From JAGVSR01 sp963825555 (GTDB lineage Bacteria; Pseudomonadota; Alphaproteobacteria; Rhizobiales; Hyphomicrobiaceae), in the NCBI GenBank assembly GCA_963825555.1, contig CAWGTZ010000021.1, positions 1 through 64,000 on the forward strand: DNA of 64,000 nucleotides. Direction: 5' to 3'. A model generated the notes under the pieces. That model did no database searches, had not been told where the DNA came from, and saw only the letters and a list, made by a program, of their open reading frames with translations. The translations under genes and the position numbers were made by a program. The stretch's first letter is position 1; every line of letters begins with the position of its first letter. Below, piece after piece: positions 35,845-43,163 of this stretch.

Positions 35845-37254
35845 ATGATGGGAAATAACCTAGACGCGATGACGGTTGTTTTCACCGAGTTCTACTACTG
35901 GGTGACGATCGTCATGATGTTTCTTATCCACGTTGGCTTTTGCGTTTACGAAGTGGGCGTGAGCCGGCGCAGGAACCACCAGCACACCCTCATGAAGAAT
36001 GTCATGGTGATTCCTCTGGTCACCATCACCTTCTACTTCTTCGGTTGGTGGATCTACTTTGCCTTCCAGAACGGTCCATTCATTACGGGCGATCTGATCG
36101 CCGCGCCGCAGGCCGAACCCTGGAACCCGTTGATGGCTACTCACCTCAGCGGACCAACTCCGGCCGGAGGTGTCGATGCCGACCAGGCCGCGCTCTGGCA
36201 CCGGTTGAACGGCGTCTTCTGGGCCGCCTTCCTGCTCTTTTCCTGGACTGCGGCCTCGATCGTCTCGGGTGCCGTTATCGAACGGATCCGGTCTGGTGCG
36301 TTCTGGATCCTCGCAGTCGTGATTGGTTCCTTCACCTGGATCATTGACGCGGCCTGGGGCTGGAGCTCGCAGGGTTGGATGGTCAAGTTGCTCGGCTATC
36401 ATGATGCTTATGCCTCGGGCGTTATTCATGCCATTGCTGGCGGCTTCGCTCTGGGCGTGCTTGTGGTTCTCGGACCGCGGATCGGAAAGTTCCGCGCCGA
36501 TGGCACCCCGCGCGAGATTCCGCCTCACAATCCCTGGCTGGTGACGGTCGGTCTGTTCCTGATCTACACAGGCTTCTGGGGCTTCTACGCAGCTTGCAAC
36601 GTGCCGATCATCAGCCCGGCCGGGATCGCCGGCCAGATCACGGGCGAGACATGGACGGCGACCAACATCTATCTTGCGCCGACCACCCTGAGCGCGATCA
36701 CGTTCAACTTCCTGATGTCGCTCTCGGGAGGATTGATGATGGCGTATATCGTCTCGAAGGGCGATCCATTCTGGACGTTCTCGGGCGGTCTCGCCGGCAT
36801 CATCTGCGCGTCTGCCGGCAATGATCTCTATCACCCGATCCAGGCGATGTTCATCGGTGCGATTGGTGCCCTGTTGGCCTACAAGCTGCACTACTTCGTA
36901 GAGCGCCGGTTCAAGATTGACGATGCGGTCGGCGCAGTGGCGGTGCACGGCTACTCAGGCTTTGCCGAACTCATCATCGCTGGCTTCATGCTATGGGGCC
37001 AGCCATCGTCGCCGTATGAGGGCTTTGCGGCAATCAATCCGATGGGTCAGTTCATCGGCGCGCTCATCATGTTCTTCGTGCTGGGCTTCTTCCCTGCGGT
37101 GTTCGTGTCGCTGATCCTTAAGGCGCTCGGACTTCTCAGGGTACCTGTCGAGGTCGAGCTGATGGGTCTCGACTTCAGCACCGACGAAGCCACGACTGCG
37201 GCGATCAAGGAGGTCCAGGCAGCTGAAAGGTCTGTCCTGGTCAACGGTCGATAA
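35845..37254 (+). CDS. amt: Amt-family transporter, probable methylammonium/ammonium transporter
   Basis: This is an Amt/Mep/Rh channel with about eleven membrane helices. The twin histidines of the pore are His195 (SGVIHAIAGG) and His368 (VGAVAVHGYSG), and Asp187 stands at the position of the conserved Asp160 of E. coli AmtB. No glnK gene is adjacent, unlike classical amtB. Its place at the head of the mgs-gmaS side of the cluster argues for methylammonium uptake. ATG codons at 35845 and 35848 follow GGGGGAG; the second has better spacing. A strong terminator follows. Confidence 0.88.
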   Translation: MMGNNLDAMTVVFTEFYYWVTIVMMFLIHVGFCVYEVGVSRRRNHQHTLMKNVMVIPLVTITFYFFGWWIYFAFQNGPFITGDLIAAPQAEPWNPLMATHLSGPTPAGGVDADQAALWHRLNGVFWAAFLLFSWTAASIVSGAVIERIRSGAFWILAVVIGSFTWIIDAAWGWSSQGWMVKLLGYHDAYASGVIHAIAGGFALGVLVVLGPRIGKFRADGTPREIPPHNPWLVTVGLFLIYTGFWGFYAACNVPIISPAGIAGQITGETWTATNIYLAPTTLSAITFNFLMSLSGGLMMAYIVSKGDPFWTFSGGLAGIICASAGNDLYHPIQAMFIGAIGALLAYKLHYFVERRFKIDDAVGAVAVHGYSGFAELIIAGFMLWGQPSSPYEGFAAINPMGQFIGALIMFFVLGFFPAVFVSLILKALGLLRVPVEVELMGLDFSTDEATTAAIKEVQAAERSVLVNGR

Positions 37255-37262
37255 CCCCTGAG

Positions 37263-37298
37263 CTGAAAGGCCCCGCCTTTCCGGCGGGGCCGTTTCAG
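37263..37298 (+). terminator. Rho-independent terminator after amt
   Basis: CTGAAA plus GGCCCCGCC (37263-37277) pairs with GGCGGGGCC plus TTTCAG (37283-37298), a long stem with a short loop and only a short T-run. It would separate amt from the following small gene, at least partly. Confidence 0.65.
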
Positions 37299-37332
37299 GC
37301 GAGATAATCAGATACACATTCAGGAGACCAAT

Positions 37333-37551
37333 ATGTCGACGAACGGAATCACGAGCTGGGCCGTCGATCTCGCCAACATCGGCGCGATCTATCCCTTCCA
37401 GGGCACGGAGACCGCGATGGTCATTGCCGGCGTGGCGTTCTGGATTATCTGGCACATCGTCCAGTTCAACCAGGAAGGTGCCGACATCCGACATGACATG
37501 CAGCATGCCAACAGGCAGGACGAGATCAACGAGGCAATCGACCGTTACTGA
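37333..37551 (+). CDS. Small membrane protein between amt and mgsA, 72 aa
   Basis: The ORF has a good ribosome binding site (CAGGAGACCAAT) and an ATG. It encodes one membrane helix (about 26-45, ETAMVIAGVAFWIIWHIVQF) followed by a highly charged C-terminus. I do not recognise a named family. Its position between the transporter and the N-methylglutamate synthase genes suggests a role tied to amine uptake, perhaps as a partner of the transporter, but that is inference. Confidence 0.7.
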   Translation: MSTNGITSWAVDLANIGAIYPFQGTETAMVIAGVAFWIIWHIVQFNQEGADIRHDMQHANRQDEINEAIDRY

Positions 37552-37569
37552 TTGGGCAGGCATCACAAC

Positions 37570-37596
37570 GCCGGCCGCACAGCCCGTGCGGCCGGC
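37570..37596 (+). terminator. Hairpin after the small membrane protein gene
   Basis: GCCGGCCGCAC (37570-37580) pairs with GTGCGGCCGGC (37586-37596) around a 5-base loop. There is no T-run, so intrinsic termination would be weak. Confidence 0.5.
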
Positions 37597-37980
37597 ACCT
37601 GCCTCAGTCAAGGACGCACCGGCTTCGACACGGTAGCTTCCCTTGGCGTCAAGGAGAGATGTCCTCCGCTCCTTCGAGCGCTGTCTTGGGTGAAGCGGCC
37701 AAGATGATTTGCGCCGCGATCAATTCGGTCCCCCGGTCGGTCCAAATCTCGGCCGGAAACCAACATTTCCCTCCCGCCAAGGTCTCGCTTCAGAAGGTGA
37801 CGGCTCCTTTTCCTGCAATCCGACCGTCAGCGCCCGGTGGCTGTGAGTATTTACAGGTGCCGCAGGGGCGAAGCCTCCACGGGCGCTCTCCTCACAGGAA
37901 ACAATAATTCTCCCCAGTTGAACTTGTCCCCGGAAGTTGGTACGAAGAACGAATGGTCCGCGGAAAGGGAGAGCCCGAAA
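37597..37980. promoter_or_regulatory. Long leader upstream of mgsA with inverted repeat
   Basis: No convincing gene lies in this stretch of almost 400 bases. CTGTGAG (37841-37847) and CTCACAG (37891-37897) can close a stem around a GC-rich inner part, followed by an A-rich stretch. This may be a structured leader or a protein-binding region controlling mgsABC-gmaS. I looked for known riboswitch cores and saw none. A frame open into mgsA from 37837 is not supported by a start or by the family's N-terminus. Confidence 0.35.
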
Positions 37981-38877
37981 ATGTGCGGGATCGTAGGTTT
38001 ATTTATAAAGGACAAGTCTCTGGAGCCCCGGCTGGGAGAGCTGACGGCCCAGATGCTGGCGACAATGTGCGAGCGGGGTCCGGACTCGGCAGGGTTTGCC
38101 GTTTACGGCGCGCCTGAGGTCGGCAAGGCAAAACTCACAGTACAGTCGGCTAACGCCGACACCGATTTCGCAGGGCTAGAGGCAGCGCTGACCAAGGCCA
38201 TCGGTGCCCCGGTAGAGATCGAACGCAAGTCGACCCATGCCGTACTAACGGTTCCCGCCAACAAGGTTGAGGATGCGCGGGCCGCAATCAGAAGCGACCA
38301 CCCCGGCGTACGTATCATGAGCGCGGGCGAGACGATTGAAATCTACAAGGAGGTCGGCTGGCCGACCGACGTGTCCGAACGTTTCGACTTGAAGCAGATG
38401 TCGGGCTCGCACGCTATCGGACACACGCGCATGGCAACGGAAAGCGCGGTGACCACGCTGGGCGCGCATCCCTTCTCGACAGGGCCCGATCAGTGCCTCG
38501 TGCACAACGGCTCGCTGTCGAACCACAACAGCCTCAAGCGGCAGCTGAAGCACGACGGCATCAAGTTCGAAACAGAGAACGACAGCGAAGTCGCCGCGGC
38601 CTATCTGACCTGGCGAATGAACCAGGGCATGAACCTCGGCGAGGCGCTGGAAAAAAGCCTCGACGATCTGGATGGCTTCTTCACCTTCGTTGTCGGCACC
38701 AAGAACGGCTTCGGTGTTATTCGTGATCCGATTGCCTGCAAGCCGGCGGTCATGGCCGAAACGGACCAATATGTGGCCTTCGGTTCCGAGTATCGCGCAC
38801 TTGCTGGATTGCCCGGCATCGATAAGGCGAAGGTGTGGGAACCTGAGCCCGCCACGGTCTATTTCTGGGAGCGGTAA
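37981..38877 (+). CDS. mgsA: N-methylglutamate synthase subunit A (class II glutamine amidotransferase-like)
   Basis: The protein starts MCGIVGLF, placing Cys2 as the N-terminal nucleophile after Met removal, the mark of class II amidotransferases (GlxB type). RPDSAGFA-like (CERGPDSAGF), HTRMATES and DQCLVHNGSLSNH are conserved segments. With MgsB and MgsC it forms N-methylglutamate synthase, which transfers the methylamino group of gamma-glutamylmethylamide to 2-oxoglutarate. The ATG at 37981 fixes Cys2; a GGGAGA site precedes it. It begins the mgsABC-gmaS operon. Confidence 0.9.
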   Translation: MCGIVGLFIKDKSLEPRLGELTAQMLATMCERGPDSAGFAVYGAPEVGKAKLTVQSANADTDFAGLEAALTKAIGAPVEIERKSTHAVLTVPANKVEDARAAIRSDHPGVRIMSAGETIEIYKEVGWPTDVSERFDLKQMSGSHAIGHTRMATESAVTTLGAHPFSTGPDQCLVHNGSLSNHNSLKRQLKHDGIKFETENDSEVAAAYLTWRMNQGMNLGEALEKSLDDLDGFFTFVVGTKNGFGVIRDPIACKPAVMAETDQYVAFGSEYRALAGLPGIDKAKVWEPEPATVYFWER

Positions 38878-38882
38878 AAAGC

Positions 38883-39569
38883 ATGCGCACGATCGATCTT
38901 GCCGTAACGCCGTTGCGGGAACTCAATGCGGAGCTTCATTGCCAGAAAGAGGGCACGAATGAAGTGGAATGGGAAATCCTCAATCCGCGCGGGCAGCATG
39001 CCGTAGCGGTCGGTGTCGATGCCCCCCTCAAGATCGCCGTTCGGGGAAGCGTTGGCTACTATGGCGGCGGAATGAACAAGAAGGCCGAGATCACGATCCA
39101 CGGCTCAGCCGGGCCGGGCGTCGCGGAGAACATGATGTCCGGCAGCGTTATCGTAAAAGGTGACGCGAGCCAGTATGCGGGCGCTACGGGCCGTGGCGGT
39201 CTGCTTGTCATCGAGGGCAATGCCTCCTCACGCTGTGGCATCTCCATGAAGGGGATCGATATCGTCGTGCGCGGTAACATCGGGCACATGTCGGCCTTCA
39301 TGGCGCAGAGCGGACATCTGGTCGTGCTCGGCGACGCGGGCGACGCGTTGGGCGACTCGATCTACGAGGCCAAGCTCTTCGTGCGTGGTAATGTGAGAAG
39401 CCTCGGTGCGGACTGTATCGAGAAGGAAATGCGGCCCGAGCACCACGAGCAACTTGCGGGTCTTCTCGAGAAGGCCGGGATTTCCGACGTCAAGACCAGC
39501 GAGTTCAAGCGCTACGGCTCGGCCCGCAAACTCTACAACTTCAACATCGACAACGCGGACGCATACTGA
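38883..39569 (+). CDS. mgsB: N-methylglutamate synthase subunit B (GltB C-terminal-like)
   Basis: The 228-residue protein is the beta-helix domain of glutamate synthase (GXGXG repeats). Examples are YYGGGMNKKAEITIHGSAGPG, which I split as YYGGGMN and ITIHGSAGPG, and YAGATGRGG. Similar stand-alone proteins are called GlxC. It probably acts as a structural link between the amidotransferase and the FMN subunit. It is 5 bp after mgsA, and its TGA shares a base with the mgsC ATG. Confidence 0.9.
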   Translation: MRTIDLAVTPLRELNAELHCQKEGTNEVEWEILNPRGQHAVAVGVDAPLKIAVRGSVGYYGGGMNKKAEITIHGSAGPGVAENMMSGSVIVKGDASQYAGATGRGGLLVIEGNASSRCGISMKGIDIVVRGNIGHMSAFMAQSGHLVVLGDAGDALGDSIYEAKLFVRGNVRSLGADCIEKEMRPEHHEQLAGLLEKAGISDVKTSEFKRYGSARKLYNFNIDNADAY

Positions 39570-40903
39570 TGACCTATCACAATCCGCCGACCACACCCCG
39601 CAAGTCCGCAACCTTCGATGACTACACCTTGTCCGAGATCCGCCGTGCGGCGGCCACGGGCATCTACGATATCCGCGGCGCTGGATCCAAACGTCGCTTG
39701 CCGCACTTCGATGATCTCCTGTTCCTCGGCGCGTCAATGTCTCGCTATCCTCTCGAAGGCTACCGGGAGAAGTGCTCCACGAGTGTGGTGCTCGGTACGC
39801 GCCATGCCAAAAAGCCGATTGAGCTCAAGATCCCGATCACGATCGCTGGCATGAGCTTCGGTTCGCTCTCGGCCCAGGCGAAGGAAGCTCTGGGGCGCGG
39901 AGCGACGATTGCCGGCACATCGACGACAACAGGCGACGGCGGCATGACGCCGGAGGAGCGCGGCCAGTCGCAGACCCTCGTCTACCAGTATCTGCCCTCG
40001 CGTTACGGTATGAACCCCGACGACCTGCGTAAGGCCGACGCCATCGAGGTGGTCGTGGGCCAGGGCGCCAAGCCCGGCGGCGGCGGCATGCTGCTCGGCC
40101 AGAAGATCTCTGATCGTGTCGCGGAAATGCGCACGCTGCCGAAGGGAATAGACCAGCGCTCGGCCTGCCGTCATCCTGACTGGACCGGCCCCGACGATCT
40201 CGAGATCAAGATCCTTGAGTTGCGCGAAATCACCGACTGGGAGAAGCCGATCTACATCAAGGTGGGCGGCGCACGCCCCTACTACGACGTGGCGCTTGCC
40301 GTGAAGGCCGGCGCGGACGTGATCGTGGTGGACGGGATGCAGGGCGGCACGGCCGCCACGCAGGAGGTTTTCATCGAGCATGTGGGCCAGCCGACGCTCG
40401 CTTGTATCAGGCCGGCCGTGCAGGCGCTGCAGGATCTCGGCATGCATCGCAAGGTCCAGCTGATCGTATCCGGCGGCATCCGCAACGGTGCAGACGTGGC
40501 CAAGGCGCTGGCGATGGGTGCCGATGCCGTGGCTATCGGCTCGGCCGCGCTGGTGGCTCTGGGAGACAACGATCCGGCGCTTGAGGAAGAGTACAACAAG
40601 CTGGGAACGACAGCCGGTGCCTACGACGACTGGCACGAAGGCCGCGACCCTGCGGGCATCTCCACGCAGGATCCGGAGCTTGCCAAACGCCTCGATCCCG
40701 TACGCGCGGGCCGGCGTCTCGCCAACTACCTGAAGGTCATGACGCTGGAAGTGCAAACCATCGCTCGGGCCTGCGGTCACAACCACGTCCATAACCTCGA
40801 GCCCGAGGACCTGTGCGCGCTGACCATCGAAGCAGCGGCAATGGCGCGGGTGCCGCTCGCTGGCACGAGCTGGATTCCGGGAATGGGACAGGGCGGTTTC
40901 TAA
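39569..40903 (+). CDS. mgsC: N-methylglutamate synthase subunit C (FMN-binding glutamate synthase domain)
   Basis: This is the catalytic alpha/beta-barrel of glutamate synthase as a separate protein (GlxD type). Typical motifs are MSFGSLSAQAKEALGRGA, GDGGMTPEER, QGAKPGGGGMLLG, DGMQGGTAATQ and SGGIRNGADVAKALAMGADAV, part of which bind FMN and 2-oxoglutarate. It reduces the imine formed from methylamine and 2-oxoglutarate to N-methylglutamate. The gene starts on the mgsB stop (TGATG), and gmaS follows after 68 bp. Confidence 0.92.
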   Translation: MTYHNPPTTPRKSATFDDYTLSEIRRAAATGIYDIRGAGSKRRLPHFDDLLFLGASMSRYPLEGYREKCSTSVVLGTRHAKKPIELKIPITIAGMSFGSLSAQAKEALGRGATIAGTSTTTGDGGMTPEERGQSQTLVYQYLPSRYGMNPDDLRKADAIEVVVGQGAKPGGGGMLLGQKISDRVAEMRTLPKGIDQRSACRHPDWTGPDDLEIKILELREITDWEKPIYIKVGGARPYYDVALAVKAGADVIVVDGMQGGTAATQEVFIEHVGQPTLACIRPAVQALQDLGMHRKVQLIVSGGIRNGADVAKALAMGADAVAIGSAALVALGDNDPALEEEYNKLGTTAGAYDDWHEGRDPAGISTQDPELAKRLDPVRAGRRLANYLKVMTLEVQTIARACGHNHVHNLEPEDLCALTIEAAAMARVPLAGTSWIPGMGQGGF

Positions 40904-40971
40904 CCGCCCTTACTTTTTTCCATTTCGCCAACCCGAACTTAAGCAGCAAGCCCCCTGTTAAGGAGACGACC

Positions 40972-42279
40972 ATGACACAAGATCTCGCATCCCTGGCGAA
41001 GGAACGGGGCATCCGATACTTCATGATCTCCTTTACGGATCTGTTCGGAATGCAGCGCGCCAAGCTGGTGCCGACCTCCGCCATTACGGACATGCAGAAG
41101 GATGGCGCGGGCTTCGCCGGTTTCGCCACCTGGCTCGATATGACGCCTGCACATCCGGACATGTTCGCCATGCCGGATGCCGCGGCCGTTATCCAGCTGC
41201 CCTGGAAGAAGGAGGTTGCCTGGGTCGCCGCCGACTGCGTCATGGACGATAACCATGTTGGCCAAGCGCCGCGCGTCGTGCTCAAGAACTTAATGAAACG
41301 GGCCGCCGATATGGGGCTGTACATGCGCACCGGCGTCGAGTGCGAGTACTTCCTCGTCAATTCGGACGGTTCGGCTATCTCCGACAGCCGCGACATCGCC
41401 TCCAAGCCCTGCTACGACCAGCAGGCATTGATGCGCCGCTATGACGTCATCTCCGAGATTTGCGACTACATGCTCGAGCTCGGTTGGGGCGCCTATCAGA
41501 ACGACCACGAGGACGCCAACGGACAGTTCGAGATGAACTGGAACTTCGACGATGCTCTCGTGACAGCCGACCGGCACTCGTTCTTCAAGTTCATGGTCAA
41601 GAGCGTAGCAGAAAAGCATGGCCTGCGCGCGACCTTCATGCCCAAGCCCTTTTCAAGCCTGACCGGGAACGGTTGCCACGTCCATATGTCGGTCTGGGAC
41701 AAGGACGGTAATACGAACATGTTCCTCGACAACACCGACGAGATGGGGCTTTCACAGCAGGGCTACCACTTCCTCGGCGGTATCATGAAACATGCCGAGG
41801 GCATGGCGGCGATCACCAATCCGACGGTAAACTCTTATAAACGCATCAATGCGCCACGCACGCTTTCGGGCGCGACGTGGTCGCCGAATACCGTCACCTG
41901 GACGGGTAACAACCGCACGCATATGGTGCGCGTGCCTGGCAAGGGCCGCTTCGAGCTGCGCTTGCCGGACGGTGCCGCGAACCCCTATCTTCTGCAGGCC
42001 GTGGTTCTTGCTGCAGGCCTCGACGGCATCGCGTCGCATGCGAATCCCGGACCGCGCTACGACATCGACATGTACCAGCTCGGGCACACGGTGAAGGATG
42101 CGCCAAAGTTGCCGCTCAATCTGCTCGATGCCATCCGGTATTTCGACAGAGACCAGAGCCTCAAGGCTGCGCTCGGCGAGGAGTTTGCGTCGAGCTACAT
42201 CAAGCTGAAGACCAACGAGTGGAACTTCTACGCCTCGCATCTGACCGAGTGGGAGCGCGAGCATACACTCGACGTCTGA
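40972..42279 (+). CDS. gmaS: Gamma-glutamylmethylamide synthetase
   Basis: A glutamine-synthetase-fold enzyme of 435 residues that joins methylamine to glutamate with ATP. GS motifs are visible: the metal site VECEYFLV, NGNGCHVHMS-like (TGNGCHVHMSVWD), the ATP segment NSYKRINAPRT and the RFELRLPDGAANPYL region. An AAGGAG site (40960-40965) precedes the ATG at 40972. Given mgsABC directly upstream and mgdABCD nearby, GmaS is far more likely than an ordinary glutamine synthetase. A clear terminator follows. Confidence 0.92.
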   Translation: MTQDLASLAKERGIRYFMISFTDLFGMQRAKLVPTSAITDMQKDGAGFAGFATWLDMTPAHPDMFAMPDAAAVIQLPWKKEVAWVAADCVMDDNHVGQAPRVVLKNLMKRAADMGLYMRTGVECEYFLVNSDGSAISDSRDIASKPCYDQQALMRRYDVISEICDYMLELGWGAYQNDHEDANGQFEMNWNFDDALVTADRHSFFKFMVKSVAEKHGLRATFMPKPFSSLTGNGCHVHMSVWDKDGNTNMFLDNTDEMGLSQQGYHFLGGIMKHAEGMAAITNPTVNSYKRINAPRTLSGATWSPNTVTWTGNNRTHMVRVPGKGRFELRLPDGAANPYLLQAVVLAAGLDGIASHANPGPRYDIDMYQLGHTVKDAPKLPLNLLDAIRYFDRDQSLKAALGEEFASSYIKLKTNEWNFYASHLTEWEREHTLDV

Positions 42280-42306
42280 GCGCGTTCAATTCACCCGACG
42301 CCAAGC

Positions 42307-42341
42307 GCGGTGCGGTCCCTTGGGCCCGCACCGCTTTCTTT
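42307..42341 (+). terminator. Rho-independent terminator after gmaS
   Basis: GCGGTGCGG (42307-42315) pairs with CCGCACCGC (42326-42334), followed by TTTCTTTT. It ends the mgsABC-gmaS transcript. Confidence 0.8.
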
Positions 42342-42448
42342 TGAATATGAGCACAACACAATATCGACCTGATTTGATGGAGGATTATTGCTAGGGCAAT
42401 GAGCGATGTCGCGTGCGGGCGAAGGCGGCTGATAACGGAGTATCCCTG

Positions 42449-43153
42449 ATGCGCTTTCCCCGCGCGGCCGTTCTGGCCGCTCCCCTTGTTGCGTTTGCTT
42501 CACTGGCCGCTCTTGCTGCTGACAAAGGTGGTCCGCCGCCGGATTATCCCGCGTTCGACGATGTGCCACCCCTCATGTGGACGGGTCTCTACGGAGGCCT
42601 CAGTGCCGGATATGGGTGGGGGTCCTCGACCCAGAGCTACGATCGCAATGACAATCATGGGCTCGCCTCTACGGATCCGGAAGGCGCGCTAGCCGCAATC
42701 ACGCTGGGCTACAATTACTTCCTCACCAATGGCCTTTTGTTCGGCGTTGAAGGCGATCTGGGAGTGATGGATGTCTCGGCCAACGACAAGGAAGTCTACG
42801 ACGGCCACGTCTATCGCACGTCCTTCGGACCATGGTGGGCGACACTGCGCGGGCGTGCCGGTGTCGTGTTCGGCAACACACTGTTTTACGGTACGGCCGG
42901 TGCCGCGTTCATGGGCGTTGACGAGGAATCTATCGGCAATACGCCTGGCGAGACGGCCTATAATAAAGATGTGCGTTCAGGCTGGGTCGCCGGTGCGGGT
43001 ATCGAGCACGCGTTCACGCCGCGCATGAGCGCCAAAATCGAATACCTGCACATGGACTTTGGTACTTACGAAGGTCTGTCTGACAACCGTGAGGATTTCT
43101 CGTTCCAGAATGATCTCGATCTGGTGCGCGTCGGTGTGAATTACAAATTCTGA
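42449..43153 (+). CDS. Outer-membrane beta-barrel protein (porin/Omp25-like family)
   Basis: A signal peptide (MRFPRAAVLAAPLVAFASL, cleavage near ALAA) leads into a barrel of about 210 residues. The family opening MWTGLYGGLSAGYGWG, the repeated alternation of aromatic and small residues and the closing VRVGVNYKF are typical of Omp25/RopB-like proteins of Hyphomicrobiales. The ending in an aromatic residue is the outer-membrane insertion signal. The start at 42449 is chosen because it begins the signal peptide and has a GGAG site; the frame is open further upstream. Confidence 0.85.
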   Translation: MRFPRAAVLAAPLVAFASLAALAADKGGPPPDYPAFDDVPPLMWTGLYGGLSAGYGWGSSTQSYDRNDNHGLASTDPEGALAAITLGYNYFLTNGLLFGVEGDLGVMDVSANDKEVYDGHVYRTSFGPWWATLRGRAGVVFGNTLFYGTAGAAFMGVDEESIGNTPGETAYNKDVRSGWVAGAGIEHAFTPRMSAKIEYLHMDFGTYEGLSDNREDFSFQNDLDLVRVGVNYKF

Positions 43154-43163
43154 GACGCGGGAC

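Noticed and set aside
37837..37980. N-terminal extension of MgsA
   Set aside because: The class II amidotransferase needs Cys at position 2, which fixes the start at 37981.
37841..37980. Known riboswitch (glutamine, glycine or cobalamin type) upstream of mgsA
   Set aside because: I could not match the core motifs of these classes; only a simple inverted repeat remains.
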